11,052 bases of DNA, taken from the NCBI GenBank assembly GCA_021736505.1, contig JAIPFU010000046.1, forward strand, positions 1 to 11,052, read 5' to 3'. Source of the DNA: Spirochaetia bacterium. Its GTDB lineage: Bacteria > Spirochaetota > Spirochaetia > PWKH01. The stretch's first letter is position 1. Each line of letters opens with the position of its first letter. Shown one piece after another: positions 1 through 5,090 of this stretch. The notes under the pieces were generated by a model that was given only the letters and a program-made list of their open reading frames with translations, did no database searches and had not been told where the DNA came from. The translations under genes and the position numbers were made by a program.

Positions 1-1
1 A

Positions 2-106
2 AAGTGCGGTCATGACCGACCAGTAGTTTCAGAAATTACAAAAAAGGAAACTGAAGTGCTTCATAATCTGGGTGTCAATCTGCTGTCCCCGAGTCTTACG
101 GTTTAG
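2..106 (+). CDS. C-terminal end of an unidentified protein (partial)
   Basis: An open frame enters the window from the left and runs for 34 codons to a TAG stop at 104-106. The visible end reads KCGHDRPVVSEITKKE and finishes with LLSPSLTV. Codon choice looks normal for the window and the stop is followed, about 90 bases later, by a good intrinsic terminator, which supports a real gene 3' end. I do not recognise the family from so short a tail and no catalytic motif can be assigned. The other two + frames are closed by early stops (TGA at 13-15 in frame 1). The start lies outside the window. Confidence 0.6.
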   Translation, partial: KCGHDRPVVSEITKKETEVLHNLGVNLLSPSLTV

Positions 107-196
107 ATCCTATAACCGTAACTATGAAGGTTTGTGTGTTGTAATTAAAAAGATTCATTACCTCCTTGGCTCCCTACCTCCTCATACCGAGCGCAC
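107..196 (+). other. CU-rich 3' untranslated region with two anti-SD-like motifs
   Basis: This stretch lies between the stop of the partial gene and the terminator. It contains a weak 7-bp hairpin (97-103 with 114-120), overlapping the stop codon, and then a pyrimidine-rich segment with two copies of ACCTCC, at 160-165 and 176-181. ACCTCCTT matches the anti-Shine-Dalgarno core at the end of 16S rRNA. No coding frame was found that I would defend. It could be an ordinary trailer or the seed of a 3'-derived small RNA; the second idea is inference only. Confidence 0.3.
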
Positions 197-232
197 AAAA
201 AAACTCCTGCATATATTGCAGGAGTTTTTTTT
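197..232 (+). terminator. Bidirectional intrinsic terminator
   Basis: A perfect 9-bp stem (203-211 with 217-225, ACTCCTGCA / TGCAGGAGT) encloses a 5-base loop. It is preceded by a run of A and followed by a run of eight T. The A run gives the minus strand its own T tract, so the hairpin can end both the left-hand + gene and the minus-strand small gene that stops at 260. Confidence 0.9.
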
Positions 233-259
233 GCATATTGAAGCCAGTTAAATACAGTT

Positions 260-433
260 TTACATGAGTTCTTTAGCTTTTCTTGCTGTATTACCAGTTT
301 TTTCACATACAGCCATATGTCTCAGTTTACCATTTTGAAAAACTGATTTCATTTTGATCGCCCCACCCCATCTGCTTAATAGCTGATGAGCTCCTTCACG
401 ACGGGCATTTTTGGAAACTTTTCCTGCTGCCAT
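260..433 (-). CDS. Small, highly basic protein of unknown function (57 aa)
   Basis: I do not recognise this gene. It encodes 57 residues beginning MAAGKVSKNARREGAH and ending TARKAKELM. About 23% of residues are Lys or Arg, with only three Glu and no Asp, so it should be strongly basic. There is one Cys and no signal peptide or membrane segment. A start five codons further up (448) is possible, but ATG at 433-431 is preferred because GGAGG lies eight bases before it, inside the longer version. A plausible promoter (495-523) and the bidirectional terminator at 197-232 frame it as a single-gene unit. The charge suggests binding to RNA, ribosome or DNA, but this is inference. It is not an obvious match to the small ribosomal proteins L28, L32, L33, L34 or L36. 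Confidence 0.75.
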   Translation of the reverse strand: MAAGKVSKNARREGAHQLLSRWGGAIKMKSVFQNGKLRHMAVCEKTGNTARKAKELM

Positions 434-494
434 GATATTATCCTCCATTTATATAATTATTATCCAATAACATACATTTTAATTTTCGATTTTT

Positions 495-523
495 AATATA
501 TACTTTTATTTTTAATTCGTCAA
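495..523 (-). promoter_or_regulatory. Putative sigma-70 promoter for the 57-aa basic protein gene
   Basis: On the minus strand TTGACG (523-518) is followed after 17 bases by TATATT (500-495). This gives a leader of about 55 bases before the ATG at 433. The surrounding DNA is very AT-rich, so the -10 alone is weak evidence; the -35 and exact spacing raise it. Confidence 0.5.
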
Positions 524-528
524 AGGGT

Positions 529-557
529 TTGTTTTATTTAAATTATTTCTATATTTT
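529..557 (+). promoter_or_regulatory. Weak candidate promoter abutting yidD
   Basis: TTGTTT (529-534), a 17-base spacer and TATTTT (552-557) form a weak sigma-70-like pair. Transcription would begin about 6-7 bases later, at or right next to the yidD ATG at 564, which would make a leaderless message. The AT-rich context makes chance matches likely. Confidence 0.3.
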
Positions 558-563
558 ATTTGT

Positions 564-881
564 ATGGAAATCATTAAGCAAGTAAAAAAAGTCGTAAGAG
601 AATTCTTTCTCATACCAGTATACTTATACAGGATTTTTGTTTCACCTTTTCTTCCTTCAAGCTGCATTTATTCTCCATCCTGTTCTCAATATACCCTTAT
701 TTCAGTTAAAAAGCATGGTATTTTTAAAGGTACCATTTTAGCTGCTTCACGTATTCTCAGGTGTCATGGTTCATTCTTTCACGGTGGGAATGATCCTGTA
801 CCCGAAATTTTTTCTTTTAAAAAGATAAAGAATGATTACTCTAAAAGGCGCCTAAGAAAAAATAAAAAAACTCAATTATGA
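564..881 (+). CDS. yidD: Membrane protein insertion efficiency factor YidD
   Basis: YidD is a small peripheral inner-membrane protein that helps YidC/Sec insert membrane proteins. The 105-residue product shows the family signature: a hydrophobic, amphipathic N-terminal part (about 14-31, FFLIPVYLYRIFVSPFLP), then CIYSPSCSQY with Cys34 and Cys40, then RILRC with Cys67, and GGNDPVPE. Length is slightly above the usual 70-100 because of a Lys/Arg-rich tail after residue 85. The gene is usually found beside rnpA and yidC; here it stands alone between a small basic protein gene and udk. No Shine-Dalgarno sequence precedes the ATG, so the start is chosen by family alignment and by the lack of alternatives. 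Its last 6 bases overlap the end of the convergent udk gene. Confidence 0.92.
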   Translation: MEIIKQVKKVVREFFLIPVYLYRIFVSPFLPSSCIYSPSCSQYTLISVKKHGIFKGTILAASRILRCHGSFFHGGNDPVPEIFSFKKIKNDYSKRRLRKNKKTQL

Positions 882-1490
882 CTCTGAAATTTCACGTATA
901 AATGGGATTAGCGCTTTTAGGGCCTTTTCATTATAGCCGCCCTCAGGAATTATTAAATCTGCAAAAAGTCTAGTTGGTTCAATGAAATCAAAATGTCCTG
1001 GCCGAACTACTGCTAAATACTGGTTAATTACGGATTCAACGGTTCTTCCTCGTTCATGAACATCTCTTTCAAGTCTGCGAATAAAACGTATATCATCAGG
1101 AGTATCAACAAACAGTTTTAAATCCATCAAATCACGATTTTTTTGTGAAGTTAAAATCATCAGCCCTTCTACAATGATTAATTTACGTGGTTTCACTTGT
1201 ATAGTAGTTTCTTTTCTTTTGTGGTGTACAAAATCATATTGGGGCATTTGTATAGATTTCATTGCTTTAAGTTGTTTTAAATGTTCAAATAAAAGTTCAT
1301 TATCAAAAGCATCTGGATGATCAAAATTATAGGCGGTTATATTCTCATTATTGACATATTCCGCCGATTTATAATAATTATCTTGGGGAATAAAAACAAA
1401 ATCATTTATAATTTCAGCAATTTTTCTTACTATTGTTGACTTTCCAGAACCACTTCCGCCTGTTATTCCAATAATTTTTACATTTTCCAT
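876..1490 (-). CDS. udk: Uridine kinase
   Basis: Uridine kinase phosphorylates uridine and cytidine to UMP and CMP in the cytoplasm (pyrimidine salvage). The 204-residue protein has the usual family length. The Walker A loop GGSGSGKS is at residues 11-18, followed by PQDNYYK and the YNFDHPDAFD segment that is typical of the family around the nucleoside site. Later motifs are IIVEGLMIL, FVDTPDDIR and RRLERDVHERGR (lid region), then FIEPTR and ADLIIPEGG. The ATG at 1490 has AAAGGG about seven bases upstream. The gene lies 49 bases after the end of the acyltransferase gene on the same strand, so the two may share a transcript. It ends tail to tail with yidD, overlapping by 6 bases, with no terminator hairpin visible between them. 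PRK/Udk relatives are possible alternatives, but the fit to Udk is good. Confidence 0.9.
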   Translation of the reverse strand: MENVKIIGITGGSGSGKSTIVRKIAEIINDFVFIPQDNYYKSAEYVNNENITAYNFDHPDAFDNELLFEHLKQLKAMKSIQMPQYDFVHHKRKETTIQVKPRKLIIVEGLMILTSQKNRDLMDLKLFVDTPDDIRFIRRLERDVHERGRTVESVINQYLAVVRPGHFDFIEPTRLFADLIIPEGGYNEKALKALIPFIREISES

Positions 1491-1539
1491 TCTGTACCCT
1501 TTATTTAATGAAATTCTTCAATGATTTACTTTTACTGAC

Positions 1540-2415
1540 TCACAATTCAATGGGTAATTTGTTTTTTATATTTTCAAACGGATAAAGGAAGCGCTTTTTC
1601 CAAAAAGTGTTTACTTGTGGAATATAAATTCTAAATGCTGTTTCCTTGATCCCCTTACCAAACTTTTCATTACTAGAAGTTCCTGAAACTTTTGCATAAT
1701 TGGAACTTGTCAACTTTAAGTAAATATTCAAAATCTCCGGCATATCCTTATATACTTTTTTATAGGCTTCTTTATATGATAATCCACTAAAGAAATTTCC
1801 TTTTTTACAGGGCACACTTTTTTTGGGCCAAATATCATTATCATTATCAGGATGATATTTACTGAGGAATTCAAGTACCTTATCATTATTTCTATTATTA
1901 GGATAAAACGTTATTTTCCCAAAGAAGTATTTTGCATCTTCACATAATTGAAAAATTATCCCTAATCCGCAGAATAAGGAATAAAAAACATTTCCTTTTT
2001 TTTGACATTCAGGAACTATATAACTTCTGCCAAGTTCAATTGCTGGTATATTTTCAGGCTTGCTAAGAAATGCATCAATTTCAAATAACCGTTCCATATC
2101 AAGTTTTTTTGTATTTTGATTTTTATGAACGAAAAATCTATATCCAGCAATGATCTCTTCAAATCCTTCAGCATACTCTTTAGTTACAAACATCTGATGA
2201 TAAATTGAATCAAATTCATCAATATCTAAATCAGTTCTTCCCCCAGCACCTTTTTCACTAAAAGCAAGTTTTCTCGTCCTTCCAATATGATGCAAGACAC
2301 TTTTATACCGATTAACATATGAAGCATTCAGTATATATACTGAAAGACTATTTTTAATATGAATTTTAAAATCCTGTAGTTGGTTTAATTCTTCTTGTAA
2401 TCTGTCATCCTGCAT
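1540..2415 (-). CDS. GNAT-type N-acyltransferase, OlsB/hemolysin-like
   Basis: The 291-residue protein looks like the OlsB/hemolysin-like group of GNAT acyltransferases, which move a fatty acyl chain, usually from acyl-ACP, to an amine (ornithine in OlsB, glycine in GlsB). Supporting segments, in order, are RTRKLAFSEKG (46-56), the DIDEFDSIYHQMFV stretch (64-77), IIAGYRFF (88-95) matching the family's GTYRL strand, EIDAF (112-116), and ELGRSY (127-132), the family's ELGR hallmark before the acyl-donor loop. After FFGKITFY a longer C-terminal part follows that I cannot assign. A good Shine-Dalgarno (AGGAGA) lies five bases before the ATG at 2415. No lysophospholipid acyltransferase partner (OlsA/GlsA) is in the window, so the acceptor amine is unknown. 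Class is fairly secure; exact substrate is not. Confidence 0.72.
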   Translation of the reverse strand: MQDDRLQEELNQLQDFKIHIKNSLSVYILNASYVNRYKSVLHHIGRTRKLAFSEKGAGGRTDLDIDEFDSIYHQMFVTKEYAEGFEEIIAGYRFFVHKNQNTKKLDMERLFEIDAFLSKPENIPAIELGRSYIVPECQKKGNVFYSLFCGLGIIFQLCEDAKYFFGKITFYPNNRNNDKVLEFLSKYHPDNDNDIWPKKSVPCKKGNFFSGLSYKEAYKKVYKDMPEILNIYLKLTSSNYAKVSGTSSNEKFGKGIKETAFRIYIPQVNTFWKKRFLYPFENIKNKLPIEL

Positions 2416-2709
2416 ACAATCTCCTGCAGCATAAATTTCGAAAAAGAGTAATGCTGATAGAAATTTTGTTTTCTACTATTGTAAAGTTTATATCACATAT
2501 ATTTTCTAGATTAAATAGATAGATGATAAAAAAAGACTATACAAATTATCTTTTATCTTTTTTTCAGGTGAGCTATAAGATTTCCTTTGTATCAGATATC
2601 AGATGTACTGATAGGATTTTACACTAAAATGTAAAAAATAGTGAGCATCCCTGCGTCTATTTTACTTTTCCAAATCAAAATCAGAATATTTCTAAAGTCT
2701 ATTCCAAAC
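2416..2709. other. AT-rich intergenic region with weak hairpins
   Basis: This stretch lies between the acyltransferase start and the distal terminator copy. It holds a candidate promoter for the acyltransferase (2487-2515), an AT-only hairpin at 2617-2636 (TTTTACA with TGTAAAA), and from 2700 the beginning of the 77-bp duplicated unit. The open frames crossing it are low-quality and overlap the repeat or tRNA genes. I see no gene here. Confidence 0.6.
2487..2515 (-). promoter_or_regulatory. Putative promoter for the acyltransferase-udk unit
   Basis: On the minus strand, TATAAA (2492-2487) is preceded by TG one base upstream, an extended -10. A poor -35 (TTTAAT, 2515-2510) sits 17 bases away. 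It would leave a leader of about 65 bases before the ATG at 2415. Support rests mostly on the extended -10. Confidence 0.35.
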
Positions 2710-2776
2710 AAAAAAGAGCCGTCCAAATGGAAATACCATTCGGACGGCATACTTATACTCGGGCTGGGCGGATTTG
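2700..2776. repeat. 77-bp direct repeat, distal copy (tRNA-Pro 3' end plus terminator)
   Basis: Every base from 2700 to 2776 matches 2895-2971, at an offset of 195. Read on the minus strand, the copy begins with the last 18 bases of tRNA-Pro (2776-2759: 3' part of the T arm, acceptor strand and discriminator A) and continues through the whole terminator hairpin and T run. The 5' three quarters of the tRNA are absent, so this is a fragment and not a gene. The perfect identity suggests a recent event or ongoing exchange. Confidence 0.95.
2710..2748 (-). terminator. Second copy of the tRNA operon terminator
   Basis: Identical to the proximal terminator: a 13-bp stem (2718-2730 with 2736-2748, one G-U pair on the minus strand), a 5-base loop and a six-T run (2715-2710). 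It stands as a backup terminator for the tRNA operon, 195 bases further downstream, and is part of the 77-bp repeat. Confidence 0.85.
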
Positions 2777-2893
2777 GTTCTCGGTCTTCACGCTGGGTAC
2801 AGCGTGCCGCCCTGCGCCCCGCCTCCATTTCTAAAGCGGCCTACTGCCGCTTTGCGCTCACCGGTTCGCGCCGAAATTCCGTTTCAAATCCGC
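2768..2893. repeat. GC-rich palindromic insert bounded by 9-bp inverted repeats
   Basis: The 118 bases between the two 77-bp copies are about 62% G+C, much richer than the neighbouring DNA. GCGGATTTG at 2768-2776 is the exact inverse of CAAATCCGC at 2885-2893. Inside are two perfect hairpins: CACGCTG/CAGCGTG (2789-2795 with 2800-2806, 4-base loop) and AAAGCGGC/GCCGCTTT (2833-2840 with 2846-2853, 5-base loop). It resembles a REP-like or miniature inverted-repeat element. No transposase and no credible protein frame are present. The left inverted repeat lies inside the tRNA-derived copy, so the ends may be coincidental. Confidence 0.6.
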
Positions 2894-2894
2894 A

Positions 2895-2971
2895 TATTCC
2901 AAACAAAAAAGAGCCGTCCAAATGGAAATACCATTCGGACGGCATACTTATACTCGGGCTGGGCGGATTTG
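2895..2971. repeat. 77-bp direct repeat, proximal copy
   Basis: Exact partner of 2700-2776. Here the first 18 bases on the minus strand (2971-2954) are the genuine 3' end of the intact tRNA-Pro gene, and the rest is the operon terminator with its T run. Identity stops at 2972, inside the T loop of tRNA-Pro, and at 2894. Confidence 0.95.
2905..2943 (-). terminator. Intrinsic terminator of the tRNA-Asp/tRNA-Pro operon
   Basis: On the minus strand a 13-bp stem (2943-2931 with 2925-2913, one G-U pair) with a 5-base loop is followed by TCTTTTTT. It begins 10 bases after the tRNA-Pro discriminator base. This is a textbook factor-independent terminator. Confidence 0.92.
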
Positions 2972-3026
2972 AACCGCCGACTTCTTGGTCCCGAACCAAG
3001 CGCGCTAGCCCCTGCGCTACAGCCCG
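2954..3026 (-). tRNA. tRNA-Pro(CGG)
   Basis: The minus strand folds into a complete 73-base cloverleaf: acceptor CGGGCTG/CAGCCCG, D stem GCGC/GCGC, anticodon stem CTTGG/CCAAG with loop TTCGGGA (anticodon CGG), T stem GGCGG/CCGCC with loop TTCAAAT, discriminator A. All stems pair without mismatch. The 3' CCA is not encoded and must be added after transcription. It is the second gene of a two-tRNA operon, 15 bases after tRNA-Asp. Its last 18 bases are duplicated at 2759-2776. Confidence 0.97.
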
Positions 3027-3041
3027 TAAAAAAATAAAAAA

Positions 3042-3115
3042 CGGGAGCGACGGGGATTGAACCCGCGATCTCCGGCTTGACAGGCCGGCGCGATAACCAT
3101 CTTCGCTACGCCCCC
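3042..3115 (-). tRNA. tRNA-Asp(GTC)
   Basis: The minus strand gives a 74-base cloverleaf: acceptor GGGGGCG/CGCTCCC (one G-U pair), D stem GCGA/TCGC, anticodon stem CCGGC/GCCGG with loop CTGTCAA (anticodon GTC), T stem GCGGG/CCCGT (one G-U pair) with loop TTCAATC. The discriminator is G, as expected for an aspartate identity. CCA is not encoded. It is the first gene of the operon, after a leader of about 143 bases from the predicted start site. Confidence 0.97.
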
Positions 3116-3264
3116 ATATAAAACCCCGATAAAAGGAAAATCATCAAGTAGTATTCATAAGTAAATCTCAAACCGGCACAGAAAAACATATATAAAATTC
3201 TTTTATTTGTCTATCCTGATAGGTCTAAAAAAGCCATAACTTAATACTTTCGGGCTTCTGCACT

Positions 3265-3294
3265 ACTATAAAGTAAACAGTATTCACTTGTCAA
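3265..3294 (-). promoter_or_regulatory. Promoter of the tRNA-Asp/tRNA-Pro operon
   Basis: On the minus strand a consensus -35, TTGACA (3294-3289), is followed by an 18-base spacer and TATAGT (3270-3265). The predicted start is near 3258. It stands back-to-back with the promoter of the PpiD-like gene; the two -35 boxes are 12 bases apart. Confidence 0.6.
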
Positions 3295-3306
3295 CTACTC
3301 TTATAA

Positions 3307-3335
3307 TTGACATATATACGTCTACATGCTATTTT
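3307..3335 (+). promoter_or_regulatory. Promoter of the PpiD-like foldase gene
   Basis: TTGACA (3307-3312), a 17-base spacer, and TATTTT (3330-3335) preceded by TG one base upstream form a consensus -35 with an extended -10. The predicted start near 3342 leaves a leader of about 44 bases. It also lies downstream of the possible upstream start at 3326, which argues for the ATG at 3386. Confidence 0.6.
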
Positions 3336-3385
3336 TTCTTGAGCACTTAGAATACCACAAGTTGAATCTTGAAAGGAACTTTAAC

Positions 3386-4906
3386 ATGTCAGAAAAAAAA
3401 GATACAAAAGATAACACTACTTCAGCTAGAAAACAAAAGCATCCGGCTATTTGGATTTTCAGTATTGTTATTTTGGTTTTAATCATCATCACTTTTGTTG
3501 CAGGGCCGGCGATCAGCGGTTTTTTGCCTTCATCTTCATCTCAAGAACTTTCCTTCGGATCATATAATGGAGAACCGATAACATACTCTTATAATTCGTA
3601 TTTTTATCGTCAAAGAGAATCAGTAGCATCAAACTGGGACGAAGAAGTTACGGATGAAAATTATCAATGGCAGATGTATCAGATCTGGCGTACTGCTTTT
3701 AATAATACTGTTTTTTTCATGGATCTGATGCAAAGAGCTGAAAAAGCCGGATTGGAAGTTGCAGAAAAACGCCTTAATGAATATCTTCTGAAAAATGGGC
3801 CCTATATTAATGAGAATGGTTCTTTTGATAAAGAAATATATAACAATACCCTTCAGTCAGAAAGACAGGAAATTAGAAATCAAGTTCATGATGAATTTAT
3901 TCAGCAGCAGGTAATTACAGATCTTATCAACACGTTTTCAAATCAGAATGAAGCTAAATTTGTAATTGAACAAGGTAAAGAGGAGAAGGCTTTTGAGTAT
4001 ATTTCTTTTAAATTGAACGAGTACCCTGCTGAACAGGTAAAAGCATATGCTATAGAGAATATGATGCTCTTCAGTCAGGCTAATCTGAGTACTATTTCGC
4101 TTAATGAAGATGAACTTGAGGCTGAATCAGTTTATGAAAAAATCCAAAATGAAGAGTTAACTTTTGAAGAAGCTGCTCAGACCTATTCTAAAGATTCATT
4201 TTCCAATGAAGGCGGAAATTTAGGATGGACCTATTTTTATGATCTTAGAGGTAATGTAAATTCCGATGAAGAAGCAAATACTATTTTTTCATTAAAATCA
4301 GGAGATATCAGTAATTTGATAGAAACTGAGTTTGGATACTCCATTTATAAAGTGAACGAAACTCCACAGCCTCCAGATTTGGATGATGAAAATACAATAG
4401 GTGACATAAGAAGCTATTTAGTACAGAATGAGAAAGCTCTTTTAGAAGATTATTTTATTGAAAAAGCTGAATCCTTTATTGAAAAAGCTTCAAACGACGG
4501 ATTTAATTCAGCTGCATCAGAATTAGCAAAAGAGGTTTACTCCACAAATCCTGCACCGCTTAATTATGGAGGTACTTCTTTTCTAAAAACATTATCTCAA
4601 GCAGATTCTGAAGGATTATTAGGTAATGAATCTGATAATGAATTCATTTTGAAAGAACTTTTTTCTCAGGGTGTTGGAGATTTAACTGAACCAATGATTC
4701 TTTCAAATAGCATAACCGTAGCAAAGTGTACAGAAATACAGACAGTTGAAGATGAAAGAATAAATAGCATGGTGAATATATTCCCCTACTATCTGCAGCA
4801 GGTTCAGCAGCAGGAACTTTCTTCCTTGATTCTGGAATCAGATAAACTGGAAGATAATTTTATGAACGTCTTCTTCAGTCAAATTAGTCCCTTAAATAAT
4901 AATTAA
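3386..4906 (+). CDS. Membrane-anchored parvulin-type peptidyl-prolyl isomerase (PpiD/SurA-like)
   Basis: This 506-residue protein is probably an envelope foldase that assists proteins emerging from the Sec translocon. Layout: a Lys-rich cytoplasmic start, one membrane anchor at about 20-40 (WIFSIVILVLIIITFVAGP), a helical SurA_N-like region, then a parvulin (rotamase) domain at about 228-324. That domain carries the family's late signatures GGNLGW and FSLKSGDISNLIETEFGYSIYKV. A helical C-terminal part follows. The ATG at 3386 is chosen over one at 3326 because AAAGGA lies just upstream and the extra 20 codons overlap the promoter. Sequence outside the parvulin core is divergent, so PpiD versus a generic SurA_N/rotamase protein is uncertain, and isomerase activity is inferred from the family. 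It stands as a single-gene unit, convergent with the lepA operon. Confidence 0.82.
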   Translation: MSEKKDTKDNTTSARKQKHPAIWIFSIVILVLIIITFVAGPAISGFLPSSSSQELSFGSYNGEPITYSYNSYFYRQRESVASNWDEEVTDENYQWQMYQIWRTAFNNTVFFMDLMQRAEKAGLEVAEKRLNEYLLKNGPYINENGSFDKEIYNNTLQSERQEIRNQVHDEFIQQQVITDLINTFSNQNEAKFVIEQGKEEKAFEYISFKLNEYPAEQVKAYAIENMMLFSQANLSTISLNEDELEAESVYEKIQNEELTFEEAAQTYSKDSFSNEGGNLGWTYFYDLRGNVNSDEEANTIFSLKSGDISNLIETEFGYSIYKVNETPQPPDLDDENTIGDIRSYLVQNEKALLEDYFIEKAESFIEKASNDGFNSAASELAKEVYSTNPAPLNYGGTSFLKTLSQADSEGLLGNESDNEFILKELFSQGVGDLTEPMILSNSITVAKCTEIQTVEDERINSMVNIFPYYLQQVQQQELSSLILESDKLEDNFMNVFFSQISPLNNN

Positions 4907-4940
4907 ATCGAAGGATTAAAGTTTATACGGTTTCCTTCAT

Positions 4941-4980
4941 CATATTGTATGCATTGTATGCATTGTATGCATACAATATG
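4941..4980. repeat. Iterated palindrome: three 9-bp repeats inside a 14-bp inverted repeat
   Basis: CATATTGTATGCAT at 4941-4954 is exactly inverse to 4967-4980, leaving a 12-base centre. The 9-base unit ATTGTATGC occurs three times in tandem (4944-4952, 4953-4961, 4962-4970). Removing two units leaves a perfect 22-bp palindrome, so the structure looks like one palindrome with two extra slipped copies. There is no T run after it, so it is not a terminator by itself. It follows the PpiD-like gene by 34 bases and precedes the shared terminator. Confidence 0.9.
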
Positions 4981-4986
4981 GTAATC

Positions 4987-5020
4987 AAAAAAACAGCCCC
5001 AAGCAAAGGGCTGTTTTTTT
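4987..5020 (+). terminator. Bidirectional terminator between the PpiD-like gene and the lepA operon
   Basis: A 13-bp perfect inverted repeat (4987-4999 with 5008-5020), whose GC core is CAGCCC/GGGCTG, has an 8-base loop and ends in seven T on either strand. It can stop the + transcript from the PpiD-like gene and, on the minus strand, the long L25-pth-tilS-ftsH-lepA transcript that stops coding at 5091. Confidence 0.92.
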
Positions 5021-5090
5021 ATTGATATGCACATCTGAATTTTTTTACTATTCTCAATTAAAATATGAATTAATTGTATTCTGCAACACC

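Noticed and set aside
95..160. Minus-strand mini-frame (about 20 codons) after AAGGAGG
   Set aside because: The Shine-Dalgarno is only two bases from the ATG, far too close. There is no promoter, and it lies beyond the terminator of the 57-aa gene.
2528..2563. A-rich and T-rich arms able to pair (possible terminator)
   Set aside because: The stem is only A-T with an interrupted loop and no GC core, so it would not terminate efficiently.
2619..2828. 69-codon minus-strand frame over the GC-rich insert
   Set aside because: Composition follows the repeat DNA (Arg-rich then AT-rich), there is no ribosome-binding site, and it crosses a terminator.
2777..2894. A third or degenerate tRNA in the GC-rich insert
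   Set aside because: A TTTCAAATC string resembles a T loop, but flanking bases do not pair and no cloverleaf can be built.
2641..3060. Open frame on the + strand, up to 139 codons
   Set aside because: It runs antisense through tRNA-Pro and into tRNA-Asp and through both terminator copies. Phrases such as GGFEPPTSWSRT are typical false proteins from antisense tRNA.
3326..3385. N-terminal extension of the PpiD-like protein from ATG 3326
   Set aside because: It has no ribosome-binding site and lies inside the predicted promoter and start region; ATG 3386 has AAAGGA upstream.
4911..4940. GAAGGA / TCCTTC pairing after the PpiD-like gene
   Set aside because: Six base pairs with a long loop and no T run; weaker than the neighbouring palindrome and terminator.
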